Shown: piece after piece, positions 17,254 through 27,510 of the stretch | Numbering within the stretch: the stretch's first letter is position 1 | Layout: every line of letters begins with the position of its first letter | Assembly (NCBI GenBank): GCA_025059205.1 | Contig: JANXDS010000001.1 | Coordinates: 297,582-361,581 of the forward strand | From: Aigarchaeota archaeon | Lineage (GTDB): Archaea; Thermoproteota; Nitrososphaeria_A; Caldarchaeales; Wolframiiraptoraceae | Reading direction: 5' to 3' | DNA length: 64,000 nt | The notes under the pieces: generated by a model | Database searches by the model: none | Told to the model about the DNA's origin: nothing | What the model saw: only the letters and a program-made list of their open reading frames with translations | Program-made: the position numbers and the translations under genes

Positions 17254-19154
17254 TACACCTCCCTAACGATCGCACGATATGGACAGATCTGGGCACAAAC
17301 TCCGCAACCAGTACAGTCGTCGCTATCTATTCTGGCCTTATTGTTTTCACCTATTACAAGGGCAGGGCATCCGAAATGCTGCGTACATATACCGCAACCG
17401 GTACATTTATCCTCCAAGATTTTGTATCGAGGTAGACGTTCGCCTTTTATCCTAGCCTCCCTGGTTACGTGTACCGCACATGGAGAACGTGATACAAGCA
17501 CGGCGGGCCCAGGCCCTTGATAGTTGATCGCCTCCTCGATAACCTTTTCAGCCTCCTTTACGTCTAATGGATCGAAAGTTTTCACGAACTTTACACCAAA
17601 GGCGCGCGCGATTTCCTCTGGCAGTATGCGCGTGGTGCTAGTCCCGTTCGCGTTTAGTCCCATGCTAGGAGACGGTTGCTGACCAGTCATACCGACCACG
17701 AGATTGTCAAGAATGACTAAGATAAATCTTGCATCGTTGTAAACCGCGTTTAGTAGGCCGGGCATACCTGCGTGGAAGAATGTCGAATCACCGATTATTG
17801 CAAAAACTTTACTGTTAACATTGGACTTCGCGAAACCGCATGCCAAACCTATGCTTGCACCCATCGAGAACTTTAAGTCTATCAGTTGGAATGGAGGTTG
17901 TGATGCAAAGCTATAGCAGCCTATGTCACCGCAGAAGAGTGCTTTATCTTTAAGCATTTTGTTCACAACTTTCTTCATAGCGTAGAAAGTAGCTCTATGA
18001 GGACAACCACTACACATAGTAAGTGGTCTGGAAATCAGCATTTGCTTAAGCCTAGTGGTATGAGTTCTTTCTGATGCTGAAGAGAATAATTTCTCTCCAC
18101 TTACCATTTCAATCAGGCTTATTATCTCATTAAACGTTATTTCACCTACAAGCTTTGGATTAAAGCTAGCGCGTCCGTACACTTTGCAATTTATCCCTTC
18201 TTCAGCTAAGACGGCCCTTATGTTATGTTGTAAGTAAGGTTCCACATCCTCTACTACGATAACGGCCTCAAGGTCGTTACAGAAATCCTTGAGGAGTTTC
18301 TTTGGTAATGGATGAGGTGCTGCTAGTTTAAATCTCGCATATTTATTTTCTAAGTTGTAAAGTTCTAAAACTTCCATAGCCATACCGTAGCCCATCCCAG
18401 CTGAGATTATGCCCCATTTTTCGTTGCCCCGCTTTACTATCTTATTAAACGGTGACTGTTCGATTATTGATTCTATCAACCCTTGTTTTTTATGCAAAGC
18501 TTCATGAAGCCTTACCGACCTCCCACCAGCACCAGCAACTATGTACCTTTCATCTTTCTTAAATTCGGCCTTAACGTTAGGTTGAATTATTTCTCCCAAA
18601 ACAACATCTTCGAGACCATGTGAAATTCTCTGTGCAGAACGTAAAAGCACTGGAAGCTTAATGCGCTCTGAAACCTCAATACCCCAAACGACCATGTCTT
18701 TTGCTTCTGCAGGACCTGAAGGTTCTAACATAGGAAGCTCGCTCATAGATGCTAAGAACCTTATATCCTCTTCGTTTTGCGAAGCTCTGCTTTGGGGGTC
18801 GTCACCAACCACGACGAGCATGCCAGCCTCGACACCGCTGAGGTTTACGCACATCAGAGGGTCAAGGGCCCAGTTCAGACCAACGTGCTTCATTACTGCA
18901 ATGGACCTAAGACCGGCAATTGCTGCGGCAGAGGCTGCCTCCACAGCCACCATTTCATTAATAGACCACTCAGCATATATGCCGAGCTCCTTGGACACTA
19001 GTAGCAAAGTGTCGAGTATTTCTGTACACGGATTTCCAGGATAAGAGGTCGCAAATCTAACACCAGCCTCTATGGCGCCCCTAACAATGGCTTCGTTACC
19101 AGAAAGTATGACGCGTTTACCTTTTTCATTACTGAGCAAGGAATCCTTTAACAT
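17253..19154 (-). CDS. iorA: Indolepyruvate:ferredoxin oxidoreductase alpha subunit
   Basis: This 633-residue protein has the POR alpha domain first (GNEAIVRGAIEAGVRFATSYPGNP). The thiamine diphosphate domain follows (CSGCPHRATF, then GDIGCYSF and GDSTFFHAGMPGLLNAVYN, the ThDP motif). A C-terminal two-cluster ferredoxin domain (CTGCGICTQHFGCP and CTGCGVCAQICP) completes it. This order is the IorA layout. It catalyses thiamine-dependent oxidative decarboxylation of indolepyruvate and related keto acids. It is co-transcribed with iorB. Confidence 0.96.
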   Translation of the reverse strand: MLKDSLLSNEKGKRVILSGNEAIVRGAIEAGVRFATSYPGNPCTEILDTLLLVSKELGIYAEWSINEMVAVEAASAAAIAGLRSIAVMKHVGLNWALDPLMCVNLSGVEAGMLVVVGDDPQSRASQNEEDIRFLASMSELPMLEPSGPAEAKDMVVWGIEVSERIKLPVLLRSAQRISHGLEDVVLGEIIQPNVKAEFKKDERYIVAGAGGRSVRLHEALHKKQGLIESIIEQSPFNKIVKRGNEKWGIISAGMGYGMAMEVLELYNLENKYARFKLAAPHPLPKKLLKDFCNDLEAVIVVEDVEPYLQHNIRAVLAEEGINCKVYGRASFNPKLVGEITFNEIISLIEMVSGEKLFSSASERTHTTRLKQMLISRPLTMCSGCPHRATFYAMKKVVNKMLKDKALFCGDIGCYSFASQPPFQLIDLKFSMGASIGLACGFAKSNVNSKVFAIIGDSTFFHAGMPGLLNAVYNDARFILVILDNLVVGMTGQQPSPSMGLNANGTSTTRILPEEIARAFGVKFVKTFDPLDVKEAEKVIEEAINYQGPGPAVLVSRSPCAVHVTREARIKGERLPRYKILEDKCTGCGICTQHFGCPALVIGENNKARIDSDDCTGCGVCAQICPYRAIVREV

Positions 19155-19271
19155 TCTCTCTACCCGTTTAGAGCTGCTAATTAAAAAATGTTGCTTTTTT
19201 GTGAAAGGTTCGCAGATCTGCTAAGATTCTTCATAAACGTTAATTAGAATCACCGAGCCCATTCATGACAG

Positions 19272-19979
19272 GTGAAGTTGACACACCGCTTCCCCGTAAG
19301 GTATGTTACTTATAACGATGAACATTGGAATCTACTAAAAAATCTCCGGAGAAAAGCCATCAAGCTCATGGAAGCCCTCGAGAGACGTAATCTGTTCTCC
19401 TTAACCTACGGTAGCATCGTAAGAGGTGACGTTAAGCTGACCAGCGATGTTGACGTTTTCATACCATACGTCATACCATCACACGACGTCGAGCTGGCGC
19501 TAATGAATGCCGGTTACAACATAATTTCAAGAGAAATCGTGCAAGCTACACCGTCGTACGTCGTAAAGGGATACATCTATATTGATGAATTAACATCCGT
19601 TTCTTTCCCCCTAATTTCGATGAAAAGTGAGGAAGAGATGTTTTATTTGCTTGCGGGAAAAGCAAGTCTTGACGAGTTAACGAATGATATAAGAAAACCG
19701 GGAATAAACAAAGAGTTGATGCTTATTGTACCGACCGAAGAAGGTCACTATGAATTTGCAATCGAACGTAGTATAGAAGAGGCGGCGAAGGTACTTTCTT
19801 TAGATCCTAATGTGCTTAGAAAAAGAGTATACGTTCTTAAGAGGCGAAAAGAAATAGGCAGAACTGGTGTTTATAAGTCGATTTTACTACAACCTGAAGA
19901 ATCTTTCGAAAGCGTTCTGAAAAAGTTAATAGATACGTCTCCAGCACTTAAAAGAAGGCTCAAAGAGTGTGGACGATAA
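19272..19979 (+). CDS. Archaeal nucleotidyltransferase-fold protein
   Basis: The protein shows the nucleotidyltransferase signature GS-x(9)-D-x-D as YGSIVRGDVKLTSDVDVFIPY (residues 47-67). The rest is an archaeal-specific helical part. It resembles the family of predicted archaeal nucleotidyltransferases of unknown substrate. The start is unclear: GTG at 19272 or TTG at 19278, with an AGGTG overlapping both. It is followed 46 bases later by pelA on the same strand. No substrate can be inferred. Confidence 0.75.
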   Translation: MKLTHRFPVRYVTYNDEHWNLLKNLRRKAIKLMEALERRNLFSLTYGSIVRGDVKLTSDVDVFIPYVIPSHDVELALMNAGYNIISREIVQATPSYVVKGYIYIDELTSVSFPLISMKSEEEMFYLLAGKASLDELTNDIRKPGINKELMLIVPTEEGHYEFAIERSIEEAAKVLSLDPNVLRKRVYVLKRRKEIGRTGVYKSILLQPEESFESVLKKLIDTSPALKRRLKECGR

Positions 19980-20025
19980 GTTCACAAATATGCTTGCATT
20001 GTACGGCTAAGGGGAGGCATTAGAT

Positions 20026-21108
20026 TTGGAAATAATTTCAATCAATTCTAGCAAGAGGTTTGTAAGATTGATGCCCGAAACGACGCTTGACTTGCTTAAC
20101 CTTTACAGAATGTTATCCGAGGGTGATGTTATCTACTCGGATACGAGCAGAGAGATTAAGAAGCAAAGAGCTGACGGAAAAATTGACAGTGAAAGAGTTA
20201 GGGTTACCATAGGTGTAAAACTCGAAAAGAAGTCTTTAGATCCGCTTATGAGAAGGCTTCGCCTCTTAGGTAGGATAACTTATACCAATATTGAACTCGA
20301 TTTGATCGGAAAACATCACTCGTTGAATGTGAGCGTAGGTTCTGAGTTAGGCATAATGACTGATAAAGACTTTTCTAGGTTAGAAAGTTTTGCAGAATAT
20401 TATCGGAAATTAGGCAAAACTAAAAAATTACTTTGCATATTACTGGATGATGAACAATTCACGATAGCGTCTCTAAGTAATTCTGGTATAGAGGTTGTGC
20501 ATAAGGGTAGGTTCGTCTCACAAAATAAGGACAGGCCGGATGAACATGTAAAAAGCATAGAAAATATTTACACGGATATCGCCGAAACGATCGAAAGAAA
20601 GCTTAGGATGGAAGACCCAATAGTTGTTGTTTTGGGAAGTGAGATAGCCGTAGAAAATTTTCTTAAATTCTTGAAGAAGGAAAAGGAGAGAATCTTCAAA
20701 ACAATCAAAAAGGTTGGACACGTTTCTGACGGCTCTTTGGCAGGAATACAAGAAGCACTAAGAAACAAACTCCTCGAAGATATTGCCAAGTCTATTAAAC
20801 CAGTAAGGGATGCGGAGGTCGTTGAAAACTTCATAGATTTTATGTCAAAGAATTGGGCAAACGTCGCTATAGGATTTGAAGAAGTTTACAAGGCAGTAGA
20901 GCTGGGGGCCGTTAAAGATATAATAGTTGTTGAAGATTTTATCTGGACGAACATACACGACAAAAAGTTTGAGAAAATTATGGATTTGGTTGATGAGCGA
21001 CAAATCGAGATGCATATAGTACTTCCCGACACAGAAGCAGGTGACAAAATAAAGTCGCTCGGAGGTATCGTAAGTATTTTGAAGTATCCGGTGAAGCTCA
21101 ATTATTGA
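20026..21108 (+). CDS. pelA: Pelota (Dom34) mRNA surveillance protein
   Basis: This 360-residue protein has the three Pelota domains: an Sm-like N-terminal domain, a central eRF1-like domain (ILLDDEQFTIASL, YTDIAETI), and a C-terminal L7Ae-like domain (EVYKAVELGAVKDIIVVED). It lacks the GGQ motif of eRF1, as expected. Pelota rescues stalled ribosomes with aEF1A/ABCE1. The start codon is TTG at 20026, with a strong GGGGAGG site 8 bases upstream. Its last 11 bases overlap the convergent dnaG gene. Confidence 0.95.
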   Translation: MEIISINSSKRFVRLMPETTLDLLNLYRMLSEGDVIYSDTSREIKKQRADGKIDSERVRVTIGVKLEKKSLDPLMRRLRLLGRITYTNIELDLIGKHHSLNVSVGSELGIMTDKDFSRLESFAEYYRKLGKTKKLLCILLDDEQFTIASLSNSGIEVVHKGRFVSQNKDRPDEHVKSIENIYTDIAETIERKLRMEDPIVVVLGSEIAVENFLKFLKKEKERIFKTIKKVGHVSDGSLAGIQEALRNKLLEDIAKSIKPVRDAEVVENFIDFMSKNWANVAIGFEEVYKAVELGAVKDIIVVEDFIWTNIHDKKFEKIMDLVDERQIEMHIVLPDTEAGDKIKSLGGIVSILKYPVKLNY

Positions 21109-22252
21109 TAAGCTGGTCAGCCGATATTATATGGACATTGGGTGACTTTTTTGAAATTTCACCTATCCGCATTCCTATTAGATACACATCGTGATCAAGC
21201 GTTGCTGCTATGTCCACAAGCCTTTGGGTAATCACACCATCAAATACGACGTACTTCATATTTTTATATTCAGGCATCTTCTGGGCAAGCTCGCTCACAG
21301 GCATCTTTGTCAACACCTGAAATGACTCGTCTAATATTACCGCCATTAGGTTTCCATCAACCTCCTTTACGAAATGTGCAAGTTCTTCGGGCATTTGAGA
21401 GGGTTTTTCTACGGTCCCATGTCTGATGTTTTTAATGACCTCCTCTACCGTTAATGCCCGTTGTAACGCTTCCGATATCTCCTTTCCTGTTAATTCTTCA
21501 ACTTCCTTACCATAAGGCGCCCTTGCAATCAAATCTATCTTGGAGTTCTGCAACAATTCCCTGAGTATTAAGTCGCCGCCCCTATCACCGTCTAGGAATG
21601 CTATAACCGTCTTTTTCTTCCTTGTTAACTCGGAGACGGATTTCGGCACTTTTACCCCCTCAACGGCTATCACGTTTCTATAACCATGGCGTAAGAGGTT
21701 TATGACATCGGCTCTACCTTCAACTATTATCAACTCATTACTTGATTCGACTTCAGGTCCGGCAGGAAGTTTATCCGGTCCAAATTCTACGACTTTACTT
21801 CTGATAACCGCCTCCTCAAGTTCTTTAAGTACCTCATCGTCTTCTGGGATCTTCCGCCTTTCCCATTCGTAAAGTATGGCCCTAGCCCTTTCGACTATCT
21901 TCCTCTTCTTCTCAGCCCTAGTGTCTTCGATGTTTTCTATGATAACTTTTGCATGGTAGGGACCAACCCTATCGACGCTTTCCACCATTGCGGCTATGAG
22001 AGCTGTTGTGAACCTGTCGAGGTTTGTAGGGATAAGGATTTTTCCCGTAGTTTTGTTGCCCTGAGAGGTTGAGGTTATTTCTATCCTACCTATCCTACCC
22101 GTCTTTTGGAGTTCTCTGAAATCCAGCTCCGAGCTGAATATTCCCTCCGTCTGTCCAAATATGGCGCCGATTATATCGTTTCTGTCGACGACTCCGTCAA
22201 CCTCTATTTTAGCCTCTATTACGTATTTAACGGATGTTACCCCTGTACTCAA
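21098..22252 (-). CDS. dnaG: Archaeal DnaG-type primase
   Basis: This 384-residue protein has a TOPRIM domain: NELIIVEGRADVINLLRHGYRNVIAVEGV (catalytic Glu) and IAFLDGDRGGDLILREL (DxD). The archaeal N-terminal helical region precedes it (VGPYHAKVIIENIEDTRAEKR). Archaeal DnaG associates with the exosome and may make RNA primers. It starts at 22252 and ends inside the 3' end of pelA. Confidence 0.95.
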   Translation of the reverse strand: MSTGVTSVKYVIEAKIEVDGVVDRNDIIGAIFGQTEGIFSSELDFRELQKTGRIGRIEITSTSQGNKTTGKILIPTNLDRFTTALIAAMVESVDRVGPYHAKVIIENIEDTRAEKKRKIVERARAILYEWERRKIPEDDEVLKELEEAVIRSKVVEFGPDKLPAGPEVESSNELIIVEGRADVINLLRHGYRNVIAVEGVKVPKSVSELTRKKKTVIAFLDGDRGGDLILRELLQNSKIDLIARAPYGKEVEELTGKEISEALQRALTVEEVIKNIRHGTVEKPSQMPEELAHFVKEVDGNLMAVILDESFQVLTKMPVSELAQKMPEYKNMKYVVFDGVITQRLVDIAATLDHDVYLIGMRIGEISKKSPNVHIISADQLINN

Positions 22253-22371
22253 AAATTATCGCCTCTCGCTTTCATTTTTAAAGTTAATTAACCATCACCA
22301 AACTCTTATGGATATAACCCGAGAGACCTAATATAAGCTTTAACTTTTTTGATACCACAAAAGCCACCATA

Positions 22372-23592
22372 TTAAAAGCTCCCCTTCGTTGTCTTCGAAA
22401 AACTCTCAAAATATTCTTTGGCGGCTTTGTGCACCCTTTCTCTGTACTCACTTTCCGTGTAAACCCTAATTATGTTGTATACTTCGCTCACGGATTTGAG
22501 TAAGAAGGATTCTATACTTACCTCTTTTACACCCTCGGCACCCTCCTCATAAAACGTAATTTCTTGAGAGTCTGAAAGTGGTAACGGTGGGACATACGGT
22601 GTGTCTACCCATACATGCTCAGCACTTATTTCAGCCATCGATGCTATCTGTTCTTCGATACTCTTTTTTATATGCGGCTTGCTCAAAATGGCTAACGAAA
22701 CTTTCTCTCGAGACACCCTGTCCTCAAAAGCCCGCTTCGGCAAATTTCGGCTCTCTATTCTTTTTATTATCTCTCTAGACTTTTCATTAGCCTTCATCAT
22801 GCACCATACTGTGTAATCGTCTTGTGAGATGTATTCTTCAACGGACATGGATGAGAAATCTAAGAGATGTTCGATTAACCTAACACCTCTCAAGAATAAA
22901 GATTGCGCAGCTCTAGCTGCATGATGGAAGTAAATGTTCATGAAGGATTGAAAGCGAGCTAGTGCTAATTCCTCCAATACGCCCAGCCCACGGATGCTTA
23001 TCATAGTCTTACCATCAACAATTTTTGTCATCATGATTATCCTTTTGGCATCTACTATTCCGTATGTAGCACCAGTAAAGTACGAGTCTCTTACGAGAAA
23101 ATCGAGCTTATCGACGTCTGTCGGTCCGGATATTATGGCGGACTCTGGCCTACGTTTTTCAAGTATGTCTACGACGTCCTTGACCCTAACACCCGAACTC
23201 TCTATTGCAGAAGCAAGCTCAGAATTATCGTTCAAGATCTTTATGCCCATCGCCTCATGATTCATGCCCTTTTCGATCAATAAAGCCTCTAGAAGATGAG
23301 AGTATGGTGTGTGACCTATGTCATGAAGTAACGCGGCATACTTCAAGACCCTTGACCAATATTCGTCTAATTCTAAGTGTTTAGCGTATTCTCCTGCCAG
23401 GTGAAAACAACCTAAAGAGTGGTCGAATCGTGTGTGCCTCGCGCAGGGATATACTAGATAAACCAGAGGGAGTTGCATTATTCTTCTCAATCTTTGGAAG
23501 GGCGCGGTGTCTATAACTCGCCTATCGTATTCATCAAGCTCTATATACCCCCACACAGGGTCTTTTATCAGCTTAGCCTTCATCACATTCAC
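22372..23592 (-). CDS. HD-domain phosphohydrolase (SAMHD1/dGTPase-like)
   Basis: This 406-residue protein carries a full HD domain: TRFDHSLGCFHLA, then AALLHDIGHTPYSH (HD), and GPTDVDKLDFLVRDSYF with the last metal-ligand Asp. It belongs to the COG1078 group, related to dNTP triphosphohydrolases. Substrate in this organism is unknown, and nucleotide pool control is a reasonable guess. The first codon is GTG (23592) or the ATG three codons later (23583). It is separated from dnaG by about 120 bases and diverges from prs. Confidence 0.88.
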   Translation of the reverse strand: MNVMKAKLIKDPVWGYIELDEYDRRVIDTAPFQRLRRIMQLPLVYLVYPCARHTRFDHSLGCFHLAGEYAKHLELDEYWSRVLKYAALLHDIGHTPYSHLLEALLIEKGMNHEAMGIKILNDNSELASAIESSGVRVKDVVDILEKRRPESAIISGPTDVDKLDFLVRDSYFTGATYGIVDAKRIIMMTKIVDGKTMISIRGLGVLEELALARFQSFMNIYFHHAARAAQSLFLRGVRLIEHLLDFSSMSVEEYISQDDYTVWCMMKANEKSREIIKRIESRNLPKRAFEDRVSREKVSLAILSKPHIKKSIEEQIASMAEISAEHVWVDTPYVPPLPLSDSQEITFYEEGAEGVKEVSIESFLLKSVSEVYNIIRVYTESEYRERVHKAAKEYFESFSKTTKGSF

Positions 23593-23696
23593 ACGAGGAA
23601 TCCTACCTTTTTAGACTTTTTGTAACCATGCCAGCTTATTGCCCAATTTCATCATGAGGTTTATAGTTTACCGCGATTAGTTAAACTTGGTTAAAA

Positions 23697-24572
23697 ATGA
23701 AGCTAGTCTCGGGTCCTGCATCTATTGAGCTTGCGGATAAGGTGTCTAGCATACTGGGTCTAGGATTGACGAAGCTAGAACATAAGACGTTTCCAGACGG
23801 TGAATCTTACTTTCGGTATATTGACAACTTAGAAAACGACGATGTTATAATATTCCAAGGCACCCATCCGCCCCAAGATAAACACATCCTTCAACTCTGT
23901 CTTCTATCGAGCGGGGCAAAGGATTTAGGTGCTAGGAGCGTGGTGGCGGTTATACCATATTTAGCATATGCTAAGCAAGATAGGCGATTCAAGGAAGGCG
24001 AGGTGATAAGTATAGACGTCGTGTTAAATATTCTTAAGAAATCTGGCGTGGACAAAATATTAACAGTAAATATACATGCGCCGTGGATTATTAATAGAGC
24101 ACCGATTCCTATCGAGAACTTAGATGCTGTAGCTACGCTCGCCTCGTATATCTTACAAGCAAACATGAAAAATCCCTTAATTTTGGCACCCGGAAAGAAA
24201 GGAGAAGAGATGAGCGCCGCTGCCGCGAAGATCTTAAACGCTGATTATGGTGCAATTAAGACGAAGAGGGACATCAACACGGGTGCTGTGGAGGTTAGCT
24301 TAGAAGGCATAAACGTCAAAGATAGAGACATCATAGTGATAGATGACATGATAAGCACGGGCGGTACGATGGTTAAGGCAGTCAGCGCTCTCAAGTCGGC
24401 TGGAGCTAGAAGGATAATCGTGGGTTGTGTTCATGCGATAATGATAGACGATGCTGATAGAAAGATCTTGACCTCAGGCGCAGACACCATCGTAGCTACG
24501 GATACAGTCCCCAATAAGTATGCTTACGCGTCTGTAGCAGGTCTTTTGGCTGAACGCTTGCGAGAATTATGA
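23697..24572 (+). CDS. prs: Ribose-phosphate pyrophosphokinase (PRPP synthetase)
   Basis: This 291-residue protein has FPDGESYFRY, the ATP flexible loop region YAKQDRRFKEGEVIS, and the PRPP-binding loop VIDDMISTGGTM. It makes PRPP from ribose-5-phosphate and ATP. It is of the short archaeal class. A TATA-like TTTATAGTT (23660-23668) lies at the right distance for a short leader. Its stop overlaps the start of the next gene by 4 bases. PRPP from this enzyme would feed the phosphoribosyltransferase at 35198, and its ribose-5-phosphate could come from the oxidative pathway at 44-48 kb. Confidence 0.96.
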   Translation: MKLVSGPASIELADKVSSILGLGLTKLEHKTFPDGESYFRYIDNLENDDVIIFQGTHPPQDKHILQLCLLSSGAKDLGARSVVAVIPYLAYAKQDRRFKEGEVISIDVVLNILKKSGVDKILTVNIHAPWIINRAPIPIENLDAVATLASYILQANMKNPLILAPGKKGEEMSAAAAKILNADYGAIKTKRDINTGAVEVSLEGINVKDRDIIVIDDMISTGGTMVKAVSALKSAGARRIIVGCVHAIMIDDADRKILTSGADTIVATDTVPNKYAYASVAGLLAERLREL

Positions 24573-25609
24573 AAGAACGAGCGCGATATTTCTTTCAACT
24601 ATCAGGCGAGCATCCTGAGTTATCTTTTGGTGAACTAAGGGCTATACTCTTCACGTTTGACAGCTCACCAAATGTTACCTTAGATTGTAAAAATGTTGGA
24701 TTAGCAGAAACTACTAAAGATTGCGCAGTTATGGCTGTCGAACGGTCCGCTTACGTAAAGGAAGCGGCTCTGCTTATAGTAAAGTCCACAGATATGCGTG
24801 AGTTAATCGAATATGTGAGATCTGCGCCCCTGCATGATTTACTGAACGATGGAGAAACATTCGAAGTTAGATGCGTAAAGTGTTGGGGCGCGGAACACGA
24901 TGCAAAAAAAGCTGAAGCGGAGTTAGGAGAAATCGTCCTAAATTGTGGGAAACACGTCTCAGTAAACTTAAGTAATCCTGATAAAAGGTTCGTACTTTTG
25001 GCGACACCTTATGGGCTTTTCTTCGGATTGTCGATCGCAAGGAAGAGAAAGAAGGAATTTTACGATAGGAAAGCAGGTAGGAGACCTTTCACGTTACCTT
25101 CTGCACTTCAGCCTAATGTCGCTAGGTGCATGGTTAACCTAGCCAGGGTTAAACCCGGAGGCAGAATACTTGACCCGTTTGCTGGCTCAGCCTCGATACT
25201 TATTGAGGCATGGTTATTAGGATACGAGTCAGTAGGATTGGAGATAAAGCATTGGATATGCAGAGGCGCAAGACTAAACTTAGAGCGTTATGCGCCTGAA
25301 GGTCCTGACATAGTAAACGGCGACGCAATGGTCATACCGTTTAGGAAAGGCTTTGACGCAATAGTGACGGACCCTCCGTATGGTAGGTCTACGACAATAT
25401 CGACCCGCTCTTTAAATAGCTTGTTAGAGGGTTTTCTGTCAAACGCAACTTACCTTCTCGCAGAGGGGGGAAGAATATGCATGGCCTCACCTTCAGACAC
25501 CGATTTAATCTCCTTGGGAAAGACGTATGGTCTGGAAGTCCTAGAGACGTACGCGATAAGGGTGCACGGGACTTTGACGAGAAACATAACAGTTTTTAGG
25601 ATGCATTAG
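24569..25609 (+). CDS. Trm11/TrmG10-like tRNA guanine-N2 methyltransferase
   Basis: This 346-residue protein has a THUMP-like N-terminal half and a Rossmann methyltransferase C-terminal half. The SAM-binding motif is ILDPFAGSASILIEA (about residue 211), and the catalytic N6/N2 amino-methylase motif is TDPPYGRST. This matches archaeal tRNA (guanine-N2) methyltransferases acting on G10. It overlaps prs by four bases. Substrate position is inferred from the family. Confidence 0.9.
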   Translation: MKERARYFFQLSGEHPELSFGELRAILFTFDSSPNVTLDCKNVGLAETTKDCAVMAVERSAYVKEAALLIVKSTDMRELIEYVRSAPLHDLLNDGETFEVRCVKCWGAEHDAKKAEAELGEIVLNCGKHVSVNLSNPDKRFVLLATPYGLFFGLSIARKRKKEFYDRKAGRRPFTLPSALQPNVARCMVNLARVKPGGRILDPFAGSASILIEAWLLGYESVGLEIKHWICRGARLNLERYAPEGPDIVNGDAMVIPFRKGFDAIVTDPPYGRSTTISTRSLNSLLEGFLSNATYLLAEGGRICMASPSDTDLISLGKTYGLEVLETYAIRVHGTLTRNITVFRMH

Positions 25610-25657
25610 AACAAAGACATCAAAAATAGTCTTCGGTAGGAATGCCGATTGACCGTT

Positions 25658-26578
25658 ATGAGGATAATTTTCTTGGGAACTGGAGGCGGTATGCCGAGCA
25701 GGAGACGTGGACTACCGGCCATTGCTATAAAATACGCAGGTAGTACGCTTCTATTCGATTGCGGCGAGTCAACACAAAGACAAGCAATGCTGGCTGGCTT
25801 AGGTTTCAAAAGGGACTTCAAGATCTTCTTAACTCACCTTCACGGAGATCATGTTTTAGGTTTGCCTGGTTTGTTGTATACGCTGTCTATGTTAAGCAGA
25901 AATGACCCTGTTGAGATTTACGGACCCTCCGGCACCGAAGAAGTCGTCAAGGCCTTACTCATTACCACTTCTGGTACTACTAGTTTCCCCATCAAGATAG
26001 TTGAGGTGGACGAAGGTGTTGTTTATACATCAAGAGAATATAAGGTCGAGGCTATAAGAACAGAACATACCACAAAGTCATTAGCATACAAACTCCAAGA
26101 AAAGGAAAGGCCGGGTAGGATGCGCGTAGAGTATTTGGAAAGTATAGGTTTACCGAGAGGCCCTCTATGGGGCAAACTACAAAGAGGGTACGCTGTGGTT
26201 TACAGAGGCAGAAAGATAACGCCAGAAGAGGCGGTCGGCCCTCCGAGGAAGGGAAGAGTAGTTGTCTATACAGGAGACACGAGACCGACGGAAAGGATTG
26301 TAGAGTTCAGCAGGAATGCTGACGTCCTGATACATGAGGCAACGTTTTCTCATAACCTTTCCGAAAGGGCCAAGGCGGAAGGTCATTCCACTGCAAGGGA
26401 AGCGGCAGAGATCGCCGCCGCGGCTGCCGTAAAAAGGTTGTATTTGTTTCACATAAGTCCACGATATGACAACAATCCAGAGCAGCTTTTATCAGAAGCA
26501 AAGAGTGTATTTCCACAAACGTACCTGTCTGAAGATTTTATGCAATTTGACGTGCCATACCCTCTAGAGGAAGGCTAG
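25658..26578 (+). CDS. rnz: RNase Z (tRNA 3' processing endonuclease)
   Basis: The protein carries the metallo-beta-lactamase signature FLTHLHGDHVLGLPGLL, GTGGGMPSRRRGLPAIA near the start, the VVYTGDTRPT metal site, the HEATFSH motif and the final HISPRY. RNase Z trims tRNA 3' ends. I chose the ATG at 25658 over the TTG at 25649, because the family begins with this methionine and the RIIFLGTGGG strand. Its end overlaps the convergent transporter gene by 15 bases. Confidence 0.95.
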   Translation: MRIIFLGTGGGMPSRRRGLPAIAIKYAGSTLLFDCGESTQRQAMLAGLGFKRDFKIFLTHLHGDHVLGLPGLLYTLSMLSRNDPVEIYGPSGTEEVVKALLITTSGTTSFPIKIVEVDEGVVYTSREYKVEAIRTEHTTKSLAYKLQEKERPGRMRVEYLESIGLPRGPLWGKLQRGYAVVYRGRKITPEEAVGPPRKGRVVVYTGDTRPTERIVEFSRNADVLIHEATFSHNLSERAKAEGHSTAREAAEIAAAAAVKRLYLFHISPRYDNNPEQLLSEAKSVFPQTYLSEDFMQFDVPYPLEEG

Positions 26579-27460
26579 GATTAAGGCTATTACCACTAAA
26601 GGTGTTCCTACGAGAACTTTCCAATCGAAAACTTCGAGCTTTCTATTAAAGATGTAAGATAGTATTAAGGTGAACAAAGGATGGGTGTTGATGACTGGTG
26701 ATGCAAGACTGACCGGCGCATTGGCAAGTGCAACGTAACGTGTTAACTGTCCAGTCGTTACCAAGAACGCGCCTATGAGAAAATAGTTTTTAGCTTTTAC
26801 GTCAACGCTAAGAACTTCTTCTTTATATTTTGGAAGAGCCAATAAAACAGAACCTGTTGTCAGAGCAAAAAAATTTGATATCAGTAGACCCAAAGATGGT
26901 GTGTTTGTCTCGAGCGTACCTAACCTTATGGTGATCGATGATATGCTGAGGCTTAACATTGCGAGAATTGCATAGAGTATGCCTCGCTTAAAATTTATTA
27001 TGGATCCGCGCCCACCTTCGACGTGAGCGTTCCTGCTTGTAACTAGCACTATACCGATCACAACAAGTATCGTTGCAACTATTAATTTAAACGAAAACCC
27101 CTCTCCGAGCACTATTATTCCAAGAAAAACAGTTATCAGTGTGTCACAGGAAACTATCGGAAGAGTTACCGTAGCACCAGCCAACTTTATGGCCATGTAT
27201 ATCAAATATCTTACAACGAGAAAGTTTGATATGCCCGCGATAGCAAAATAGATTATTGCTGTAAAGCTCAAATTGGTTAAAGCCCATATCTCACCGGTAA
27301 GAGAGGAGATGACGAGCGTATAAGGTATTGCGAATATTAAGCTAATCCATACACTAGGGTAGACGTCGCCGGTTATGAGACCCCTCCTCACTACAACTGA
27401 ATTCAGCCCAAAGATCACGGCCGACAGTAATGAAAGGGTCAACCCAAGCATGGTGATCAT
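26564..27460 (-). CDS. EamA/DMT-family transporter
   Basis: This 298-residue protein has ten predicted hydrophobic helices in two repeated halves, the drug/metabolite transporter layout. SAVIFGLNSVVVRRGL begins the first EamA repeat and ILYAILAMLSLSISSITIRLG the second. Substrate is unknown. The start is 27460 or the ATG three codons in (27451). It is a single gene, convergent with rnz. Confidence 0.88.
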   Translation of the reverse strand: MITMLGLTLSLLSAVIFGLNSVVVRRGLITGDVYPSVWISLIFAIPYTLVISSLTGEIWALTNLSFTAIIYFAIAGISNFLVVRYLIYMAIKLAGATVTLPIVSCDTLITVFLGIIVLGEGFSFKLIVATILVVIGIVLVTSRNAHVEGGRGSIINFKRGILYAILAMLSLSISSITIRLGTLETNTPSLGLLISNFFALTTGSVLLALPKYKEEVLSVDVKAKNYFLIGAFLVTTGQLTRYVALANAPVSLASPVINTHPLFTLILSYIFNRKLEVFDWKVLVGTPLVVIALILAFL

Positions 27461-27510
27461 TAAACGTTAAACTCCGCTATAAAAACTGGAGTTTTAAAAC
27501 ACTTCAACAC